This document shows positions 60,301 through 64,000 of a DNA stretch of 64,000 nucleotides, piece by piece (positions within the stretch are counted from its first letter, which is position 1; each line of letters begins with the position of its first letter). Location of the stretch: NCBI GenBank assembly GCA_948144175.1, contig CANXME010002105.1:412489-476488 (forward strand), written 5' to 3'. The DNA is from Closterium sp. NIES-65 (lineage: Eukaryota > Streptophyta > Zygnematophyceae > Desmidiales > Closteriaceae). The notes beneath the pieces were generated by a model. That model made no database searches and had not been told where the DNA came from. It saw only the letters and a list, made by a program, of their open reading frames with translations. Position numbers and translations under genes: made by a program.

Positions 60301-60337
60301 CCCTGCTGTGAAGCTGCTCAATAGGTTCATCTGGTGA
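53713..60337 (+). pseudogene. Plavaka/KDZ-like transposase, copy B, two 1-bp insertions
   Basis: Nine exons correspond one to one with copy A: 53713-54300, 54471-54599, 55032-55307, 55587-55881, 56314-56474, 57733-57993, 58577-58871, 59576-59743, 59959-60337. Exon 1 is intact and starts at the ATG before KAQKCGCGYVAVC (Cys/His finger). Motifs ILYSDQTNLS, VVNDHPES, CSICMV and QTPDIMHIIEAGLW are as in A. Two differences break the frame. Exon 3 begins GACCCGCG where A has GACCGCG, one extra C just after the acceptor. Exon 9 has eight A at 60141-60148 where A has seven. Each shifts the frame by one and leads to stops. The second lies in a homopolymer and could be a sequencing error. Unlike A there is no early stop. 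Confidence 0.82.
57232..57304 (+). repeat. 73-nt near-pure poly-G in transposase intron 5
   Basis: All G except one A at 57265. The matching run in copy A (8560-8578) is 19 G. It lies within a G/A-rich intron (GAGGGGCAGAGAGAGGGA words). It would fold as G-quadruplex in DNA and in the pre-mRNA. Confidence 0.9.
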
Positions 60338-60588
60338 TGCAAATAAAGTAGCAACTATGTCAATTTACCATAACCTTCTTTGATAGTGAAACACGCTTTT
60401 AAGCCACCTTATTATTGTCTGAACAATTAACATCTAACAAACATTCCATTGTAACACCACGAAACCGTTACTAAAACATCACCAAAACGTTTGGTCTGAC
60501 AAGAATGCAATACAAACGATTCGTAAATGATTCCTGGATGATTGTCAAACGATTTTCTGAAGCTTGCTTAAAAAAAAAAATGGTCAGA

Positions 60589-60618
60589 TGATTTCCAGAC
60601 GCACACATTTTTGTGATG
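60589..60618 (-). repeat. right terminal inverted repeat of element B
   Basis: Ends ATTTTTGTGATG, identical to the right end of copy A and inverse to 40171-40182. The satellite starts at the next base. Confidence 0.82.
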
Positions 60619-60965
60619 TGCACATGACTTCCCCCCCTTCACTGCACATGACTTCCCCCCCTTTACTGCACTTGACTTCCCCCCCTTCACTGCACATGAC
60701 TTCCCCCCCTTCTCTGCACATGACTTCCCCACCTTCACTGCACATGACTTCCCCCCCTCACTGCACATGACTTCCCCCCCTTCAATGCACATGACTTCCC
60801 CCCCTCACTGCACATGACTTCCCCCCCTTCAATGCACACGAATTCCCCCCCTCACTGCACATGACTTCCCCCCTTCACTGCACATGACTTCCCCCCCTCA
60901 CTGCACATGACTTCCCCGCCACCTCACTGCACATGACTCCCCCGCCACCTCACTGCACATGACTT
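60619..60965. repeat. 23-26-bp satellite, right flank of element B
   Basis: Same orientation and same marker-unit order (TGCACTTGAC, CTCTGCACATG, CACGAATTCC) as 39636-39890. It continues the block interrupted at 40170. Confidence 0.9.
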
Positions 60966-61270
60966 CACCCCTCTGCCACACCCTTCCGCCCCTCCTTGTG
61001 CAGCACAACCCCTTCCCAGCCTGACGAGGACTCCCCTTCCCACACTGACGGGACTCCCCCTTCCCAGCCTGACGAGACTCCCCTTCCCAGCCTGACGGGA
61101 CTTCCCCTTCCCAGCCTGACGGGACTCCCCTTCCCAGCCTGACGGGACTCCCCTTCCCAGCCTGACGGGACTCCCCTTCCCAACCTGACGGGACTCCCCT
61201 TCCCAGCCTGACGGGACTCCCCTTCCCAGCCCGACGGGAATCCCCTGCCCAGCCCGACGTGACTCCCCTT
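60966..61270. repeat. 22-bp repeat (CCTTCCCAGCCTGACGGGACTC)
   Basis: About 12 units, regular in the middle and degenerate at both ends. A few looser CCGCCTGACGTGAC units extend to about 61410. Confidence 0.88.
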
Positions 61271-61410
61271 CCCAACCTGCCACTATCCGTCCCCGCCTGG
61301 AGTGACTCCTCTTCACCGCCCGACGTGACATCCCTGTGCCGCAAGACGTGACTCGCCTTCCCCGCCGGGAATGTTCTTCTCCCCGCCTGTCGCGACATCC
61401 CTTCGTCGCC

Positions 61411-62560
61411 AGACGTGACGCATCGCACACGTGCTTCCGACAGCTCTGACCGTTGTCGCTCCGTGCGCATTGTGTGGCCAAGCTTGGTGCAGTGGTTACG
61501 TAGCGTGTGTCGCTGCTGGCGCAATGCGTGGCGCGCGGTGGGACTTGCGGTCATTCTACATTATCGTCTTTCCACCCGAGTTGCCACCGCCTTTACAACG
61601 CCTTGTGTCTTTCTTAGGCCATCTATCCTCGCTATTTTGCTTGCCTTGCTGCTAAATATTGCGACATCCATTACCTCGCCATTGTTTCCTGCTGTTCGTC
61701 ACGTTGTCGTCCATCACGTCGCGGAAGACTCCTTTGCGCGCACCACTGTTTTTTTTTTTTTTTTTACGGCGCGGCGATTGTCGCTTCCCACAAACGGTGG
61801 CGTCGGTTCCTTTATGCACGGGCGTGGTGCGTGCGTGGTGTGCGTGGTACGCGCTGTGTGCTAAGGGGCGCGGCGTACACTGCTTGCTAGCCTGCTCTCA
61901 CCCTAGTTGCGTGCCTGCCTAGACTGGGGAAAAGTCACACGTACAAATTTGCATGTTTTGCAGATGGTCTGGGTGTGGTGGTGTGTTTAGGGTTGCGATT
62001 GTTTTGGCATTTGCGTCAAGCCCTTGCGACGAGTTTTGTGTCGCCCTGTGCGTTTTTGTGTCTCAACCCAACAACTCCAACCCATACCCATGAAACATGG
62101 TAACCCGGCCCTTCGTGTGTTTTGGCAGTTGATCTCCCTCTCGGTACATATGACCCTGGTTTTAACGTGTGGATGTATACCCGTAGTCGCTCGTACCCAA
62201 GCTCTGCTCCCCTTTCGTAGGACCAGTTCCAACCGTGCGGCACCGTATCAAGCCCAGCAGGCTCTAGTACTAGTAGGACGAGAGGACACCACCCTACTCG
62301 CGCGCAAACGCGGTCCTTCGGGCAGTGCTGTCACTCGCCAATGCGAACGCACCGTGTAAGCTCGCCACTCCTTGCTCCGGCCCATGCGACATCCGCCCGA
62401 GTGTATCTAGTACTAGCGGCCACTCAGCCGCACACCATCGGCGCTCCGCATAGCAAACTCCACGGTAGAGTCCGCAGGCAAGGTCGTAGGAGTCGCAGCG
62501 CTGCTGCTGTCGTCAGATGCGATTTCAAGCCGTGCAAGCAATCACTGGTTGGTAGTATTT
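61411..62560. other. unassigned DNA
   Basis: No gene is supported. There is a T18 run at 61749-61766 and a few frames of up to 150 codons without recognisable motifs. Tetranucleotide CTAGTACTAG occurs at 62263 and 62408. Confidence 0.3.
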
Positions 62561-62721
62561 GTAACACCTCGCTACCACTGGGTCAAAAACGAGGGTTGTA
62601 TTTGAGGCGCAGCGGATGCTCTCATACCCTTACGTGTAATGTAACACCTTCGCTACCCACTGGGTCAAAAACGAGGGTTGTATTTGAGGCGCAGCGGATG
62701 CTCTCATACCCTTACGTGTAA
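62561..62721. repeat. ~80-bp tandem duplication
   Basis: GTAACACCTCGCTACCACTG through CCCTTACGTGTAAT is repeated at once with a few single-base indels (CCTTCGCTACCCACTG). Internal sequence (GGGTCAAAAACGAGGG) is identical in both. Confidence 0.9.
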
Positions 62722-63330
62722 GCCCCACAGGCGTTACACTCGTCCCCCCCTGGAGCCAACGTCCTCGTTGGGCAGGGAGTCGGCCCTGCCAGTATTTGTT
62801 TGTGAGCGTATGATACAACTCTCACATCCGGCGCTACCACCGTCAGGCCAGCGTAGTTGGCAGTGGTGAGTCCGGGGGCCATGTGGAGGGAAAGGGAGAG
62901 AGGGGGGTACTAGTAGTATGCTACGGTCCGGGCCCTGCCTGCCACAACTCTGTGAGCGGCCAGAAGCAGCTCTGCTTGCAGCGGTGCTGCAGTGCAGCAT
63001 TTAGGACTCTTTGCAGTCCGGAAAAGGATGTTTTATGAAAGGGCTGGTTTTGCTCACAGCTGAATGGACGGGCTCGGTATGCTAAATATCGCGGCGTGCA
63101 GTGAGGGCAGGCAGGGGATGATCATGATGCATGGCGTGGGCAGCAGTGGGGTGAAGGCACTGGTTGCTCGTCAGGCCACTCGACCGGCTCCACAGGTGTT
63201 GTGCAGCTTGCTAACCAGTGCAGAATTGAGCTGGTTGCCCATTCTGATTCTCAATCGTGGAAATGGGAGGTGTGCAGATCTTGAGTCAAGACTGCTAGAC
63301 CAAGCCAGCGCATGGCGGGAGAGAGAGCGC
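62722..63330. other. unassigned DNA
   Basis: No coding or structural feature is supported beyond a GTACTAGTAGTATG palindrome-like word at about 62908. Confidence 0.25.
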
Positions 63331-64000
63331 ATTGTAGCACCCAGCCCTCTTCCTCTTCCCTCGGCCCTCTTCCTCTGAGCCTATTTAAGGGCCCTGGTGC
63401 CTTCTTCTCCTCATTATTTCGTGTGTTCTCAGTTTTCCGCGGCTCGCGCCGGCGGCCTTGGGCCGCGCGCGTTCAGAGGCAAGACACTCACACAAGGAGT
63501 TGATCAAGCAAGGCATTCCAAGGCATTCAAGAAGGAAGAAATCAAGCAACTGGAGAGCACCACCTGACGATCAAGATGCAATACTACACGAGACGCCGCT
63601 CTACCTGCGTGTACAGCCAGCCCCCTCCGCCTCAAGCATCGCGAGAAGACACCCCGCCATCGAGTGGAGAAGCTCCGCCGAGAAGCGAAGAGTGTCAACA
63701 GGGTCCCGTGCTGAGCCGCAGCGTGAAGATCAAGAGCGAGGCGGGGGAAGGTACGGGCTAAGGGTGCTACCCCGGCGGGCGCATCCGACACGGGCAATAA
63801 AAGGGGGACAATCTCTCCTGCCAAGCGACGCACTGTCCTTGGGGCCCTTGAGCAAAACTGCTCGGTGTGTGACGCATGGCCTCACACGCCGCCAGCGAAG
63901 GCTCGCCAGCCCCTCAGCAGCCCCCGCCCAAATTCCACATCCGGCCCACATGCTCAGCGTGGGATCTCTCCCGCGCGGCTGGGGAGAGGCGCAGTCGGAA
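63331..64000 (+). promoter_or_regulatory. possible promoter / LTR-like leader with TATTTAAG box
   Basis: TGTAGCACCC at about 63333 is followed by a C/T-rich stretch, TATTTAAGG at 63382, a pyrimidine-rich start-site-like segment (TTCTTCTCCTCATT) about 25 bases on, and then an A/G-rich leader (63500-63575) up to an ATG at 63576. This arrangement is that of an LTR U3-R-U5 and leader or of a compact promoter. The short frame from 63576 (about 60 codons) is not recognised, and no second LTR is in the window. Confidence 0.3.

Larger units (their letters stand above)
40171..60618 (+). mobile_element. Plavaka/KDZ-like DNA transposon, copy B, 20,448 bp, three genes
   Basis: The element is bounded by CATCACAAAAAT at 40171 and ATTTTTGTGATG at 60618, a perfect 12-bp inverted repeat that continues imperfectly for about 30 bp (TGCGTC shared). 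It interrupts a satellite block whose uninterrupted version lies at about 39541-39700. Joining the flanks restores ...CTCACTGCACATGACTT with TG present on both sides (40169-40170 and 60619-60620), a 2-bp duplication; a 4-bp TGCA reading is possible if the ends are taken as slightly unequal. Inside are a large gene of unknown function (-), a Ulp1-like protease (-) and the transposase (+). The left ~10 kb has no counterpart in copy A within this window. Confidence 0.75.

Noticed and set aside
62250-62300. rRNA-like word GGACGAGAGGACACC
   Set aside because: It resembles part of a large-subunit rRNA loop only over a few bases; the surrounding sequence does not match.

Overview
The window reads as nuclear DNA of a eukaryote, most likely of the green lineage. 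It has GT-AG introns with plant-like branch sites, two Ty1/copia elements with 5-bp target duplications and a plant-type primer-binding site, a hAT fragment, a Mutator-like (MULE) transposase gene and a Plavaka/KDZ-type DNA transposon present twice. Coding DNA is GC-rich, and introns and spacers are packed with strand-biased minisatellites. My best guess is a streptophyte or other green alga; this rests on general resemblance only. I see no ordinary housekeeping gene, rRNA, tRNA or CRISPR. Almost everything recognisable is mobile DNA in layers.

Layout. 1-1.4 kb: 3' end of a hAT transposase gene (+). 1.74-11.84 kb: copy A of a Plavaka/KDZ-like element, with a Ulp1-type protease gene (-) divergent from a nine-exon transposase gene (+). 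11.9-14.8 kb: unassigned DNA with an 11-bp and a ~24-bp tandem repeat. 14.78-22.23 kb: Copia-1, inserted in the ~24-bp array (TSD GCCTA). 22.2-25.2 kb: C-rich DNA and one unrecognised ORF. 25.3-37.4 kb: a multi-exon MULE-type transposase gene (-), split in its longest exon by Copia-2 at 26.86-34.29 kb (TSD AGTAT). 38-40.17 kb: polypyrimidine DNA grading into a 23-26-bp satellite. 40.17-60.62 kb: copy B of the Plavaka-like element, apparently complete at 20,448 bp. 60.6-61.3 kb: the same satellite resumes, then a 22-bp array. 61.3-64 kb: unassigned DNA with a tandem duplication and a possible promoter.

How the parts work together. Copy B starts and ends with the 12-bp inverted terminus CATCACAAAAAT. 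The satellite on its two flanks joins to reproduce a nearby uninterrupted higher-order block of the same array, so the empty site can be read directly. It holds three genes: a long nuclear-looking acidic/basic protein of unknown function (-), a Ulp1-like cysteine protease with a complete H/D/Q/C set (-), and the transposase (+), the last two divergent from a shared spacer. Copies A and B carry different lesions. A has a nonsense codon in transposase exon 1 and a Cys-to-Tyr change at the protease active site. B has an intact protease but two 1-bp insertions in the transposase. Both Copia elements are young (one LTR mismatch in 129 bp each) and both are broken in their coding region, Copia-2 only by a single TAG between gag and pol.

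Exon boundaries were set by hand from splice sites, phase agreement and comparison of copies A and B. Family assignments rest on motif recognition, not on searches.
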